From positions 17,023,387-17,087,386 of the forward strand of contig CM034392.1 of assembly GCA_019925095.2 (NCBI GenBank): a stretch of 64,000 nt of DNA, read 5' to 3'. Shown piece after piece: positions 1 through 12,727 of the stretch; positions within the stretch are counted from its first letter, which is position 1; each line of letters begins with the position of its first letter. Below the pieces are notes generated by a model. It saw only the letters and a list, made by a program, of their open reading frames with translations. It had not been told where the DNA came from and did not search any database. The DNA is from Dendrolimus kikuchii (lineage: Eukaryota; Arthropoda; Insecta; Lepidoptera; Lasiocampidae). Made by a program: the position numbers and the translations under genes.

Positions 1-243
1 CGACAGCTAATTCTTAGACATAAAATCTGTACTACTTTTTACCCCGGGAATCCCGCGGGAATTTTTCTGGTAACGATCCTGCGGGAATTTTCCCGGGAGC
101 GGTTTGAAGTAGTTCGGAAGCATAAAAATTAGCTTATTCCGACACAGTTTCCACTAGAACCATAGGTTACATTGTTTTTTAAAACGCTGCTACACTTTGT
201 GTCCCGGGAATCTCGCGGGAACGAAGTCTAGGGCATATCCTAG
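1..243 (+). mobile_element. Helitron family A, 3' part (cut by window start)
   Basis: Holds the same GGGAATCCCGCGGGAATTT blocks as the copies at 11 and 13 kb and ends GGGCATATCCTAG|T at 243, a Helitron-type CTAG end. The 5' end lies outside the window. Confidence 0.7.
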
Positions 244-269
244 TATATAATTGTAATACATGATAAGGA

Positions 270-406
270 ATATGTCTTCTTTGACATTATGAATGTCAAA
301 GAAGCAAGTGAGGTGTGTAAGAATGGGCCTAAATGGCGCTCTGTTGTTCGTGCCTACCCCGCAAGGGAACTGGCGTGAAGTTATGTATGTATGTATGTAT
401 GTATGA
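270..406 (+). repeat. LINE 3' end with (ATGT)n tail, copy 1
   Basis: Contains GAATGTCAAAGAAGCAAGTG and TGGCGCTCTGTTGTTCGTGC, then an ATGT repeat. The reading frame (…EWRSVVRAYPARELA stop in the better copy at 12.6 kb) looks like the last residues of a non-LTR ORF. The minus-strand open frame here is a shadow. Confidence 0.6.
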
Positions 407-3400
407 TAAGGAATAATACCGCAATTGATAAAGTGTCTGATATACATAATATATCTACTTTTATTTTACATACAGTTTAGATGATTTCAACAAACTTTAA
501 ACGTTACGTATGGAACCTAAATCTTCGCGGTAGGTAATTATTGCATTCAAAGTTATTTATCTCCACTCTCTAAAAATCCATAATAAATTTAATCAATGCG
601 TATGGTCGTAAATACATATACAAAGTTATCTAGTTTAGATTTATGTATTAATAAGGATTAGGATTTTAATATTTGCGTAGGCGAATCATACTTAAAAGAT
701 CACTATTATGCGACACTTGACTGACTCACGCGCACGTGCAACGCCACTGCGTCATGCCTAATTGGCGACGAATGGCTGTTTAGTATTTGTCTCAGATCAG
801 AAACTAAAAGAGACATTTCTATAGAACCTGGCTCTGAATATTTCATGATTCATCATAAAAACATGTTTTATCATAACGCCTTTTTCCATGGGGTTTGGCA
901 ATGACGATAGATCTCCATTTGCAATGGGACACCTTTCGCTTCGTTTACTTTAATTTTTTTTAATTTTTAACATGTCCTTTGTTCAGAATGTTAACGATTT
1001 TGTCAAAGAAAGTCTATCAACATTAACTTCTGCCGTTCAGACTGCTGTTGATAAATCAAATTTGCAATGTTATATAAATCATAATAAAGCTCAATTAATT
1101 GCGACAGTAGATGATGACTGAGCCATAAGTGTAGACATTGAGTCACTTTGACGCACATTTGTGTCAATGAGCACACTGGAAAATATACAAAGTGACCAAC
1201 CAGCGTACCTTTTAACGTGAGAATTAGATCATAAAATTAATTAATAAATCTGAGTAAAAAAGAAAGAAATTACTTATATTTTAAGGAATGATATAGGTAC
1301 AACAAGAGGAATGTTTGAATTCGAATATAGGTGTAACTGTATATTTCTTTGTATTTTCCTGAATCTTATTTGTTAGTACCTATAAAAAACCACAGGAATA
1401 TGTTTTATCTGAGAGAGTAGAAAGCCTTCCTTAATAATCATATTTCAAATTAAAAAGTATAGAGATAGTAGATACGTGAATTAATTTAATATTTATTTAT
1501 TATGTGTATCTAAAATGAAAAGCAAGCTAGTTAATTAATGCATATATTTGAAGATAGTATTAGATCAAAAATAACAAGGGAATTTTATCCCTCTTAATTT
1601 ATTGGGTTTTTTTCCACATAGGCATGTCAGCCCCATCTTCTTTTAACCATACAATAACTTATATATTACAATGTAAATAATGAGCTGGCTAACTAGCCTG
1701 TTTTGGCAGGCTCTGCCAAAATGTCATCTTCATTTTTGCTGAGTTCGGCGCAGTAGGCAGTTATGAAAATCAACTTTGCCCATGAGGTGGCCGAAATTCC
1801 TGTCAGGAAATGACATGCTTGGATTCTTTTCAGCAGCTTTTAAACAAATGGATTGTGGTTGTTGTTTTTGCTCAATTATGCATCCTTATTTGTTTTTATA
1901 AAATAAAAAAAAATGTGGTGGTCATAATTATATAATAATCAAGAATCTGATTATGGTTATAAGAAATGAATGAGAACAAGATTGATAAAAAAGATGTACA
2001 TTGTATTGAGTAATTGCCTAAAACAGGTACCTAATAGTTTATACCTGCTTAATACAACTTTCAAGGTCAGTGAGCGATATTATGGCACTGTTTTTAATGT
2101 TTTAGCACTTGGTACTAATTATTTTTGGCATATGTTTTACACTAAATTCAAAACTCAATCTCTAAAATGTATTGTTAGAAAACATTAATTTATTGTTACA
2201 TATTTATATTAAAATAAATAAGATACATACCCATAGTGTGAATTAGAGTGGAATTGCGAGGAAATATGCGCAAAAACTTGTAAGAAATTGCTTCCCCAGT
2301 CTATCCCATTTCCATTGGAGAGGATTAGACGTCATTGCAGTAAGTAGTGTCGTGATGGATAATTCGATTAAATTACTCGTCATTAAAGTTCCTAGTCCAT
2401 AATACCGATACGTCACGATTTTATTATTGTTCCGTTTCGAAAATTTCGTTATCACGGTAGGTACGTCCGGTTATTTTCAGGCCAAAATTTACGTATAGGT
2501 ATCTTGTTTTTCTTACAAGATAAATTTTTGGATACAATTTTAGTTAACTTTGTCTTAAGATAATTAAAATAAAATATTTTCTACTGTAATATCTTACTTT
2601 AAATGTGGCTTAAGTTGTCAAAGACACTTAAACATCGTTAAATAGTGTAATTTATTGCAAAAATCCTGTTTGTAATGTACGAAAACGACGATCTTCAAAG
2701 GATACACAATGTATAAGTATATAGTATTTATTACAATAAAGGATTTCCCAGTCTTCTTCAAAAAGACTGAGGCAGAATGGATTTGAGGAGTTTGAGGAGT
2801 TATGACAATGGTGGATTCTTCTTAATGATGGTGGCATCATAGCCAGGGCCGTTTTATTTTAACCATATGGAGCGCCGGGGTGTGAAATTATTCTATGTCC
2901 ATTTTCCGACAATAATAAATGGCAGCAATTTTAACTTTATAACTGGATCTTCCACATCAATATCGGACTTGTTTTCATGTGGTAACTTTTGTTCTAGATT
3001 GAGATTCTTTTTTTAAGTCTCTATCCAATGACCCTTGTCCATGTTGGCAAAAAATGAATACTTGTGTTGTGTCCGGTATGATTAAGTATTTTTTAAAACT
3101 AGCAGAGTACGCAAGGTGGTATATATATGATGTCGATCATCTTTTGACCCTGGGTCATTGCGATTCTCGTTGGTCGATCAACGGCATTTGATTGTTTTTG
3201 CAAGCTGCAGAACTTGGGCCTCTAAATTACCTGTACAAAAATATACCAAATTTCATGAAATATATATATATATATATATATATCATATTCGAAATATGAT
3301 TTGATAGAAATTGGAATTGCTTATCTTCATATTTATGTTGGATGTTTACACGTTTTGTTTTATAACTTATTCTATAACGTCTGTTAGAATGTTTATCTCA

Positions 3401-5185
3401 GTCATACTTTTATCCACTTATACTTAAGCACAGGAAATGAGATTTCTTCAACCCCGAAATTATTTGCCGGGATGCGGCATTAATAATCACTAGAAGCAAA
3501 AAATGGTATCTTCTTGTACAAGATTTAATAAATCTACCTGATTTACAATAGACACGAATGTTCTTGGTGAGAATAGAGTGTCTGTCATTTAGAGAAAAGT
3601 TTTTTTATGTAATTATAGGCGGGGCGGGTCGTAGACGGAGACCACTTGGCCAACTGTGGAATGCTACCTGCCATCCCACGATTTATAGAGCAGCATTATT
3701 AGAAATCTCCTGTACATGTTCTCAGCGAGTATTTTTACTACACTCTTTTAACGGAAACCTGTTTCGTCTTTTTTTTAAATAAATATAAGTACCATGATAA
3801 TTAAATTTTGTTTGCCATCTTTGCCCGTTTACCGTACGGGTTAGGATAGTAACATCTATGAAACGTTTGATTTTCATACATCATAGAGTGTAAACTAATA
3901 AATTTAATGAACAATAATGATGATTAAATATCACTTTATTTCAATAAAAAGTAATGTTTCGAAATGGGACTTGAATTTTGGCATTGGATAATCTTGAATA
4001 ATGGTAAAGGATAACGCATTCTGCAGACAGATAACCTAGAGTCGTAGACAGTGTAGCCATTGTTGAACGAATGACTAGTGTGTAGGCGTATTTATACACT
4101 ATATATACATAATAAAATTATATTTAGTGCTAGGATGCAAGTTGTATTTCTACTTGAGTTGGAAGATTTTTTATAGATTAATGTTTTTTAAAGTGGACAA
4201 ATAATCGCAAGGGTTTGAGTTCTTGCACGTGCTAAAGTTTGTGAGCTCAAATCCCTTGTAAAGAAATAGTTTTTAAGGATTCTTATAAATCAACTTTTAT
4301 TATAATAATTATAATCGGCACACATATTTGTATTTTATACATAAAATTGATGTAAAATAAATAGTAGAAATAAAACTCAAAGAATTTTTATAAACATTAT
4401 CAGCTTTCAATAATACGTGATAAAAATGCTTAAATCATTGAAGCCGAATGCAGACAAATATTTTAGATTTTAACTAAAGAACTTAAAAAATATAATTTAT
4501 AGTGTTGATGGTTGAGAAAACAACTTCCTGGTTGGTATATGTTCAGAATTTTTTGTTCATAATTCAAGTTTTATAGATTGTGAGTCACCAATTTAACATA
4601 CTGCCGGAAGATGTGATTGCAGCAACTTAAAAAATGAATTTTTGACTACTACACTTCATTTGAAACAATTAATTTCATTCCAGGAAAGTCGATGAAATAG
4701 TTATTCATCTTTTTACATATGATACAGCATGATTTATGGGTTGACCCACTAACCCAGTGTCAAGTATCCATAATAATTATAATAAAATTTTAGATCACTC
4801 TTCCATCAAAAACCTTAAGTAAATCATTGTTCTTTTTTTAACGCCAAAACAATTGAAATTATAATACAATATTTTCCTATATACAGTCAATACACAGTAC
4901 AACTTTCGTTTACTTTTAAACAATATTATATAGAGTTTCCCCGCGCCGCGTGAAAACCCCTAGGTAGTAAGTAGCTCTATGTTACTTACATATATACTTA
5001 TATATATATATATATATATATTAGACCTAAAACTTAAAACTTTCTACTTTGTTATTCAATTTACTACAATAACAAAGAAATTAAGTTCATATAGTCTACA
5101 CAACTGTCCAGCAAAATATAGAGGCGAGTTGAAGCCAATTTCATTTGAAGTAATACAATAAATGACATATTGTTTATGATAATGT
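407..5185. other. AT-rich non-coding stretch
   Basis: No convincing gene. All open frames are short and AT-driven. Only scattered simple repeats are seen. 5186-5319 is the left part of the repeat that the mariner interrupted (GATAAAATGTATCCTAAGTG). Confidence 0.6.
3260..3283. repeat. (TA)n microsatellite
   Basis: About 12 TA units. A second short run lies at about 4999-5020. Confidence 0.95.
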
Positions 5186-5538
5186 AGGTATTTCTTAGTG
5201 AAACGAAAAAACGCGATTGCAGCGCCAAACCGCTTCATTTATCCTATTATCGGGATAAAATGTATCCTAAGTGTTAGCTCGGGTTATAAACCAGCATTAT
5301 GTCGAGTTTCATTTATATACCTAGGTGAACCAAAAAGTTCTTAGAAGTGCATATATATAAAACCTTTTTGGGAGAAGTTCGATATTCAAATTAAAGAGTG
5401 TCAATCGCACAATATTGATGCCAACTGTCACTTGTTTTTGTCAGTTCGTTCGCACGTAATAAATCGCTTTGTGCAACGAGTTGTAAAAAAGCAAAATGAC
5501 AGATATAAGTTACGTGCGGTGATAAAATATCACACAGA

Positions 5539-6535
5539 TTGAGAAAAATGTCTACGAAAGATTTTTTTTCGGACATTCAGCAGACATTAGGGGATGATAC
5601 TGTACCCTATTCTACGGTTGTGTACTGGGTGGCTGAATTTAAAAGAGGTCAATCAATCTGTAAAGATGACGTTCTACGTGTCCTTCAACCTCCGTTACGG
5701 AAGAAAATGTCAAAAAGGTTGAGAATCTGGTTTTGGAACACAGAAGAATAACTATAAAACATATAGCTGAGATCCTAAAGATATGTTTTGGATAGCGTTC
5801 AATCCATTTTAATTGATTCACTGGGGTTCAAAAAAAAAGCCGGTAAGATGGGTACCACGAATGTTAACCGCGAAAACAAAAAGCGATATTTGGAAATTTC
5901 TTAGCGTAATCTCGAACTGTTCCAGCGTGATTTGGATAATTTTTGCCGTCGCCTTGTCACCATGGATGAGACGTAGGTCCATCATTTTGATCCTCAAACT
6001 GAGTGACACAGCATGTTTTGCAAACGACAATCCTCTCCATCCATTAAGAAATTTCGAGTTGTTTCTACCGCTGGCAATTTTATGGCCTCAATGTTTTGGG
6101 ATTAGTGAAGGAATCCTTTTTAGTGATTACATGCCAAAAGGCCCGACGATTACTCAACCCTATTGCGAAAATGTAATTCCGAAAGTGCGTGAAGCGATTT
6201 AAGAAAAACGTCCTGGAAAGCTGTCGTTGGGCGTGTTGTTTCTTCACAATAACGCTCCCACTCATCGATCAAAAGTTGCGCTCAAGGCAATCCGCTGTGC
6301 TCGCTTCAATCTCCTTGACCACCCACCATATTCTCCGGACTTAGCCCCAAGTGATTTTCACTTATTCCCAAAATTAAAAGAAGAAATTTGTGGAATTACA
6401 TTTCACGGTAATGACGCGGTTATGGCTGCCGTAGAGAAGTTTTTCGAGACTCAAGAAAAAAAATTTTTTTGGCCAGGAATAAGGAAGTTAGAAACGCGTT
6501 ATTCTAAATACATTGACTGGAGAGAGATTATATAG
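5539..6535 (+). pseudogene. mariner transposase pseudogene
   Basis: Pieces in several frames read as mariner transposase in order: helix-turn-helix part (STVVYWVAEFKRGQS), KKPVRWVPRMLTAK, GISEGILFSDYMPKGPTI, then a clean C-terminal part (LFLHNNAPTHRSKVAL, HPPYSPDLAPSDFHLFPKLK). At least three frameshifts and stops break the frame. One stop follows the TMDET motif, where TAG replaces the expected Trp codon. The second catalytic Asp (usual HDNAPTH) is Asn here. The third Asp (YSPDLAPSD) is intact. Dead copy; it ends at the stop at 6533. Confidence 0.9.
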
Positions 6536-6550
6536 AAAAAAAACTTCGTT

Positions 6551-7308
6551 TAAAAAAACCGACTTCAAAAACTAAAAAGTATAAAATAACTTATTTCTAA
6601 AGCTATTTTTAATTATAATATCTTATTTTTAATATATAGTATCTAAAATATCTTCAAGTCGGTGCTTAGTAATTTTCAAAATATAGTCATTTTTATGTTT
6701 TATTTAGCACCGACTTCAAGATGTTCTAGATATTATATATTAAAAATAAGATATTATAATTAAAAATAGCTTTAGAAATAAGTTAATTTATACTTTTTAG
6801 TTTTTGTAGTCGGTTTTTTTAAGCAGTTTTTTTTTATTCGTTACTTTTTAGTGTCTAGCTATGGGGAGGCCTACGAAAGTTGCCTCGCGCCTTAAAAAAT
6901 ATAGGTCCTAAGGACGGAACGGAACGGAAAATTTTGTCACAATTTTTTTTTCATAGAATGACAACTACTAGGCCAGACTATGTTACATTTTTAGAAGACC
7001 AAATGGCAACTATTCCGCATCAAACTAAAGAAGAATCACGTAAATCGGATCATAAATCTCAGCGTAATCGGTGTACATACGGAACGGAATGGAAAAAAAA
7101 ATCATGAAAAATGTTCATAAAATGAAAACTACTGGGCCAAACTATGTTAAATTTTTAGGGGACTAAATGGCAACTATTCCGCATCAAACTAAAGAATAAT
7201 CACGTAAATCGGATTATAAATCTCAGAGTAATCGGTGTACATACATAAAAAATATATATACCTATCAAGTTGAGAAGGAGGAGGTCCTTTTGGAAGTCGG
7301 TTAAAAAA
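6551..7308. mobile_element. Nested non-autonomous element with AACCGACTTC / GAAGTCGGTT ends
   Basis: Inserted in the mariner 3' region. The left end has AACCGACTTC (6558) and the right end GAAGTCGGTT (7293). The left half is a near-perfect palindrome of about 105-bp arms (6569-6660 and 6715-6810). The right half has two direct repeats of about 130 bp (about 6955-7083 and 7117-7243). Related sequence occurs at 10030-10740 and 32160-32960. The class is unclear; I see no transposase. Confidence 0.7.
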
Positions 7309-7381
7309 TAAAATATTTTTGTTTAAATTTTTGCATTTTGCATTTTAATATTGATTCCAAGAACTTTTTGATTCACATTCA

Positions 7382-10029
7382 TACGTTCAGTAGTTTCCAA
7401 AAAAGAGGCGATCGCAACGCCATTTTCCTTCTATTTTCGTCTATCCCACGAAAATGAAATTATTTATCGGGCTAAAAAGTATCCTAAGTTACGCCCCCAG
7501 ATATAAGCTAGCTGTCGAGTTTTATTTAAATCCGTTCACTGGTTTTCACGTAATGCTCTACTAGACAGACAGACAAAAAATCTAAAAATTGCATTTTCGG
7601 AATCTGTTGGTCCTAATTAGTCCCCCCTGATTTTTTCACATTTTTAAACGCATTGTACAAACTCGAACCATTTATAAATTTATTATAGTATATTGAAAAG
7701 GGAACTGCACAGCAGAATATCACTCGAAGTTTCTGCTAAAACCTCAATCAAATTTTACAACTTTGCCCATGACTGAGTAGGTATAGACAAAGATTTATAA
7801 TAAACTATTATAACGGTTATATCTAGGCTCACAATATTCTATATTAAAATATAACATTTTAGCACATTACAACCGTTTAACAACATTAATAACATGTCTA
7901 AAGTGTTTTAACATTTAATAGAGTGGCATCACAATTCACTCTGAAACTGGATTAACAGTTTGAAACCCCGTTTATTTAACATGAAGTGCATAAAAACATT
8001 ATTCTCTCGTTTATAATGCCATAACAAAAGCACAGGTACAATTTAACAATGTGAAAACAGACCGAATGGCATTGTTTAAGTCCTGCCTCACGACCTGTGA
8101 CCATTGTACGTAGCTCGATGTATGATGTATGTAAAGTATACAAAACATACAGGTCTGCGTGACCCATTATCACGTTGCACCCTCAAACTTGTAAACATTA
8201 CACGGAAAAGGGCCCTTACACGATGCTTATCTGTGCGGGGTCATTGTTTTCTATCACGTTAAAAGACAAGTCTTTATTTACCATTCTGGAGCTTACAAAA
8301 CATCTTCTGTATCCTATAAATTATAATTAAAGTCTATTTCAAATAAGACTGCATGGTTGACACATCCATGAAACGTAATTAGTAGCGTTATCATAAACTG
8401 TCCCACGAAATAAATACTAATTTTAATTATACAAAAATATATTTAATCCTCTTACTATTTAATAATAATAGTAAACTTAGAATCACGATGTTTATTTCAT
8501 TTCTCCCACACCTTCCTATTTGGAACAGACTTAAAAAAAAAATACTAGGAATGCCAGCGAAAATTTAACTCTGCAATAAGGAAATAAAGCTCCTATTCTT
8601 AATAATCTTTTCATATTTTGATTGATTTGGACAAAAAAAATGCTTTTCATTTCTTATATTCTTAAAGTACGTTTGCAGTTGCCTGATCACAGAGATAACA
8701 GCACTTTTTGTTCCTGGGAAACGATGTTCCCTGCTGTCAAAAAAAATTAAAACTGCGAACCAGACATGTACATGTGACTTATGTGCTAACTTTTTTTACA
8801 ACCACTGTTAAATCGCGCCATAAATTGTAATAAAAATATCAATAATTTTGTAACATTATTTTATTCTTATAAATTACTTACATTATGTAAGTAATTAATA
8901 ATTAGACTTAATTATTAATTACTTACATAAATAAGTCTGAGTTAAATATTTACAGTTTACAATACAATTACAATATTTATCGGTGACAAAAAAATACTGG
9001 CTGGTAGAATGCTACAGACAAAAAACCCTTGACGTTTGATATGTGGCGTATGAAATAAGTTCATCATATTTAGATATGGATTTAACGCTTGATGTCTTTA
9101 GAGAAGTAATTGTCGTTTTAATTAATCAGTTTTTATTTACTTTCCTCATATTCGAATGAAAAGCAGAGTGTTAATCTCGGATGAAAGGCCTACTTAGGCA
9201 CTCGAATTATTAGCGCCCACGATACGCTCGTGCGTCAAACCATCTCATGCCTAAATAGGTCACTTTCACCTCTCGTGTAACAATCTACTATTAAATAACA
9301 AATATCAATGACAGAGAAAAATACACATGGCGCCATCTTGTTATGCAGCATTCGAAGCATTCCAGAGTTGCGTTTGTTACTTGGAATTGTTGTTTGTTAC
9401 TTGGTTCTTCTCGCATTATTATTATTATTATTTCCCATCAAGATTCGACATACGTCATTGGAATGCGAACAACTAAGCTATATCCGATTACAATGAATTT
9501 ATTACTTGAAAAGTCCATCCATCCATGTTATTTATATAATAGATTTTTACGAAGTTTATTAAACAACACGAACCAGAATCTAACACCACATATAAAATGA
9601 CGTAATTTGACAGGAATTAAAGCAGAACGCTTTGTATACATTAATAAGGAAAAGCTTCAGAATAATAAAATCCTGCTTAAACAACTACGACATAAAGTAA
9701 GTGTTAAATACAATAATTATATTCTAGTAAAATATTATTTATTTACCTGTTACAGTTCTAAATTTTACTCATATATCTTGTAACGACGTCAGATTACGTG
9801 CATTGAGAAATATTTATGGAAAGTATAAAATTATTTATTTAGTATACTTACCGAAACCAACTTACTCTTAGGAGCACCTCCAAGAGAAGGCAGCTATAAA
9901 CATGTCTTGTTTTGGAGCAGAGTGATTTTTTAGCAGAAAAATCTAATTGAGCCCTTATTAAGACTCTCAAGTGCATATAGTATTTGGATTTATAGCTTAC
10001 AAGCTCCATATTGCTTCCCAATTTATATT
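7382..10029. other. Repeat tail, then AT-rich non-coding DNA
   Basis: 7400-7580 is the uninterrupted version of the repeat split by the mariner (AAAAAGTATCCTAAGTTACG, CCGTTCACTGGTTTTCACGT, AGACAGACAG). The rest shows only the hairpin at 8885. Short frames at 9308-9600 overlap an ATT repeat and look like chance. Confidence 0.55.
8885..8928. repeat. Perfect 20-bp hairpin
   Basis: ATGTAAGTAATTAATAATTA at 8885-8904 pairs perfectly with 8909-8928 across a 4-base loop. Confidence 0.9.
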
Positions 10030-10740
10030 TAACCCCTTTTTAACCCACTTCAAAGAGGAGGAGGTTTTCAATTGTTCTATAAATGTTTTTTTTGTATGTT
10101 GGTTACTTGATTTCTCCATCAATTGTGGACCGATTTTCAAAATTTTCCTTTTTATCGAGAGAGTATACTCCCAAATTGATCCCATTGTCACCATGTCAGG
10201 ATCTGATGAGTGGATTCCAGGGAAATGGAGAGAAACCCTCGAAAATTGTTAACCGACTTCTTTGTTACATGATATCTCTGTCAATTAATTGTGGAGCGAT
10301 ATTCATTTTTTTTTTCTTTATTCGTAAGTTTATACTCCCGAGGTGGTCATCAAGTTAGGATCTAATGAGTCGATCGCAGAGAAATAGAGTAACCCTTTTT
10401 AAAGAACGCCAAGCGCCTACATTCTTAGAAAAGATAGCTTATATACGCGTGCCAGTATTACATTTCCTACAGGCACTTAATTTTTTTGAATGCGTGTTAT
10501 GCGATTTCTCTGGCAATTGTGGAACGATTTTTAAATTGTTTTATTTGAAAGAGTATGGTCCCCAAGTATTGAAAAATATTTTGTTTTAAACATTTTAGCA
10601 ACTTCTTTCTACATCTTGAAAAAATAACAACAAAGCAAAATATACCTACTTTTTATGTTTTAATTGGCACCGACTTCATGATGTTATAGAAAAAATTGGT
10701 TAAATATTTTTTTTTACTTTGACGTCGGTTTTGTTTTTTT
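10030..10740. repeat. Degenerate relative of the CGACTTC-ended hairpin element
   Basis: Contains cacttcaaagaggaggagg at the left, an internal AACCGACTTC, CACCGACTTCATGATGTT near 10667 and GACGTCGGTTTT at the right end. Three degraded internal repeats begin around 10110, 10270 and 10500 (…TCAATTGTGGA(C/G)CGAT…). Small open frames here are by-products. Confidence 0.6.
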
Positions 10741-10805
10741 AAAAGAATGTACTAGTCAGTCATTCAAAAATTGAAAAGAATAATAAAGTTGATATTATGA
10801 TGATA

Positions 10806-12106
10806 CTAGGATATGCCCGCGATTCGTCCATGCTCGACTTGAAATTCTCGCGGGATTCCCGGGACATAAAGTATCGCAGCATTTAAAAAAGTATGTAAGC
10901 TATCGTTTTAGTGAAAATTGTATCGGAATAAGCTAATTTTTATGCACCCAAACCAAACAACTACCGATTTACAGAATTTTCCGGTTTGAAAAGTATTACA
11001 TATTTTATTACATAAAATTTGCTATCGATCAGTGAAAAAAATCACATTGGAATTCGGTATTTTTTTAATACGTCCTTTTTAAATAATTCCCGCGGGATTC
11101 CCGGGATAAAATGTAGTGCCGATTTTAAGTCGAAGAATTGGCTGTTGATTAGCGAAAACCGCATCGAAAACGGCTTAGTAGTGTTTACGTGAACCCGAAC
11201 AAACAGAAAAACAGATAAGAAATCTAAAAAAAATCATCATGTTCTCCATCGTTTATATAGTCTACTAGCTGTGCCCGCGACGTCGTCCGCGTGGAATTTG
11301 ATTTCAAAACCCTCCGATTTTGAAACATTCTTCATTGGTGCTCCGCTCCTATTGGTCTTAGCGTGATGATATATAGCCTATAGCCTTCCTCGATAAATGG
11401 GCTATCCAACATTGAAAGAATTTTTCAAATCAGACCAGTAGTTTCTGAGATTAGCGCGTTCAATCAAACAATATTAGTATATTTGGCTACAACACTAATA
11501 CTTACATTTTAAATATCGCGATATCTTATGAATGAAACGTCCGAATTGAATAATTCAAAAAGTTCTAGAAAGATATTGAATTCATCTTGAATATGGAGTA
11601 ATTTATTTTGATAAGGATTAATACCAAGGTACAAAATAAAGAGTTTTTGAAGCGACGGATTTTTAATTATTTAAAAAAATAAAAGAAAACGCTTATTGTG
11701 AGATAACTACAATAGTTAGACATATGGTTACGCGATATTTTTTATAGGCAATTATATATTCTGCAAAGTGGTAGTACATTGTTTTGTTCTATAATCAATA
11801 GTTTTCACAGCGCACGCCGTGTGATTTTTTCGAGTAATTTTTTTACACCTTGGGTTACATTATTGGACTTTTAGTAAGGATTCCTAATTTTTTTGAAAAT
11901 ATAATATAGCCTATAGCCTTCCTCGATAAATGCACTATTCAACACTGAAAGAATTTTTCAAGTTGGACCAGCGGTTCCTGGGATTAGCGCGTTTAAACAA
12001 ACAAACAAACTCTTCAGCTTTATAATATTAGTATAGATTTGAGTTGTTTTATTTATTAGCATCAATGTACAGGCACGGCATGTTTATAATTTTATAATAT
12101 TATAGA
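10806..12106 (-). mobile_element. Non-autonomous Helitron, family A, interrupted by another Helitron
   Basis: Read on the minus strand it begins TCTATAATATTATAAA (right end 12106), runs through the GGGATTCCCGGGA block and ends GGGCATATCCTAG (left end 10806). TC at the start, CTAG at the end and insertion next to T fit Helitron rules. The stretch 11265-12037 is a younger Helitron; without it this copy is about 528 bp. The facing copy at 12727-13394 confirms the interrupted structure base by base. Confidence 0.75.
11265..12037 (-). mobile_element. Non-autonomous Helitron, family B (about 773 bp)
   Basis: Minus-strand 5' end TCTATACTAATATTATAAAGC and 3' end with GC-rich hairpin (GCGGACGACGTCGCGGGC) then ACAGCTAG. 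The insertion point is A|T and interrupts the family A Helitron. The element carries two versions of a roughly 100-bp 5'-terminal block (about 11363-11475 and 11908-12005). A nearly full-length sister lies at 41512-42271 on the other strand. Confidence 0.88.
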
Positions 12107-12519
12107 TAGATTATACGAATCAACCAAGTTGAATAAATTTGGTTCAAAGGTAGGAACTGAAGACATCAGGGCATTTAATAGCATTGCATATCGTCTTGTC
12201 TTTTCAGGTCTGGCTTTTAAATAAATTGATTCAATTTGGTTCATCTAATATAATATCAGCATAAGACGATTGATTTCGGGTACATACAAAAATATGATTT
12301 GTATAACAAAACCCCAAAAAGCGAAAGAACAATGAAGTAACCTTTGGCATCTGATTTGTTAAATTCTGGACTTTTGCAAAGTTACATTTTTAATGGCCAA
12401 TTGAAATTCTTAGTATTCTTTTCTTATGGTATTTGCCCATTTACCATGCCGTTAGGTCAAAAATTTGCTATTTAGCCTCATGGATAAAAACTGTATCTTT
12501 TTTATTAAATTATTATAAT

Positions 12520-12727
12520 GGCCACGACACACCTTCCATGATCAAATTGATCGTATACTAGCAGAAGGTGATGTCAGGAGCCTTAAGAACAGACGAGCGT
12601 GCATGACAAGAGCTATGAATGTCAAAGAAGCGAGTGAGGTGTGTAAGAATAACCCTGAATGGCGCTCTGTTGTTCGTGCCTACCCCGCAAGGGAACTGGC
12701 GTGAAGCTATGTATGCAGTATGTATGT
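12520..12727 (+). repeat. LINE 3' end with (ATGT)n tail, copy 2
   Basis: The longest plus-strand copy; it translates as NVKEASEVCKNNPEWRSVVR then AYPARELA and stop, followed by TATGTATG repeats. It abuts the Helitron at 12727. Confidence 0.62.

Larger units (their letters stand above)
5320..7381 (+). mobile_element. Degenerate mariner transposon
   Basis: The ends form imperfect inverted repeats: GTGAACCAAAAAGTTCTT at about 5325 and the complement of AAGAACTTTTTGATTCAC at 7360-7375. TA lies at both borders. The interior is a broken mariner transposase, and the 3' part is enlarged by a nested hairpin element (6551-7308). The element interrupts another repeat: the pieces on each side (…GTCGAGTTTCATTTATA | ACGTTCAGTAGTTTCC…) match an uninterrupted version at 7500-7570. 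Confidence 0.85.
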
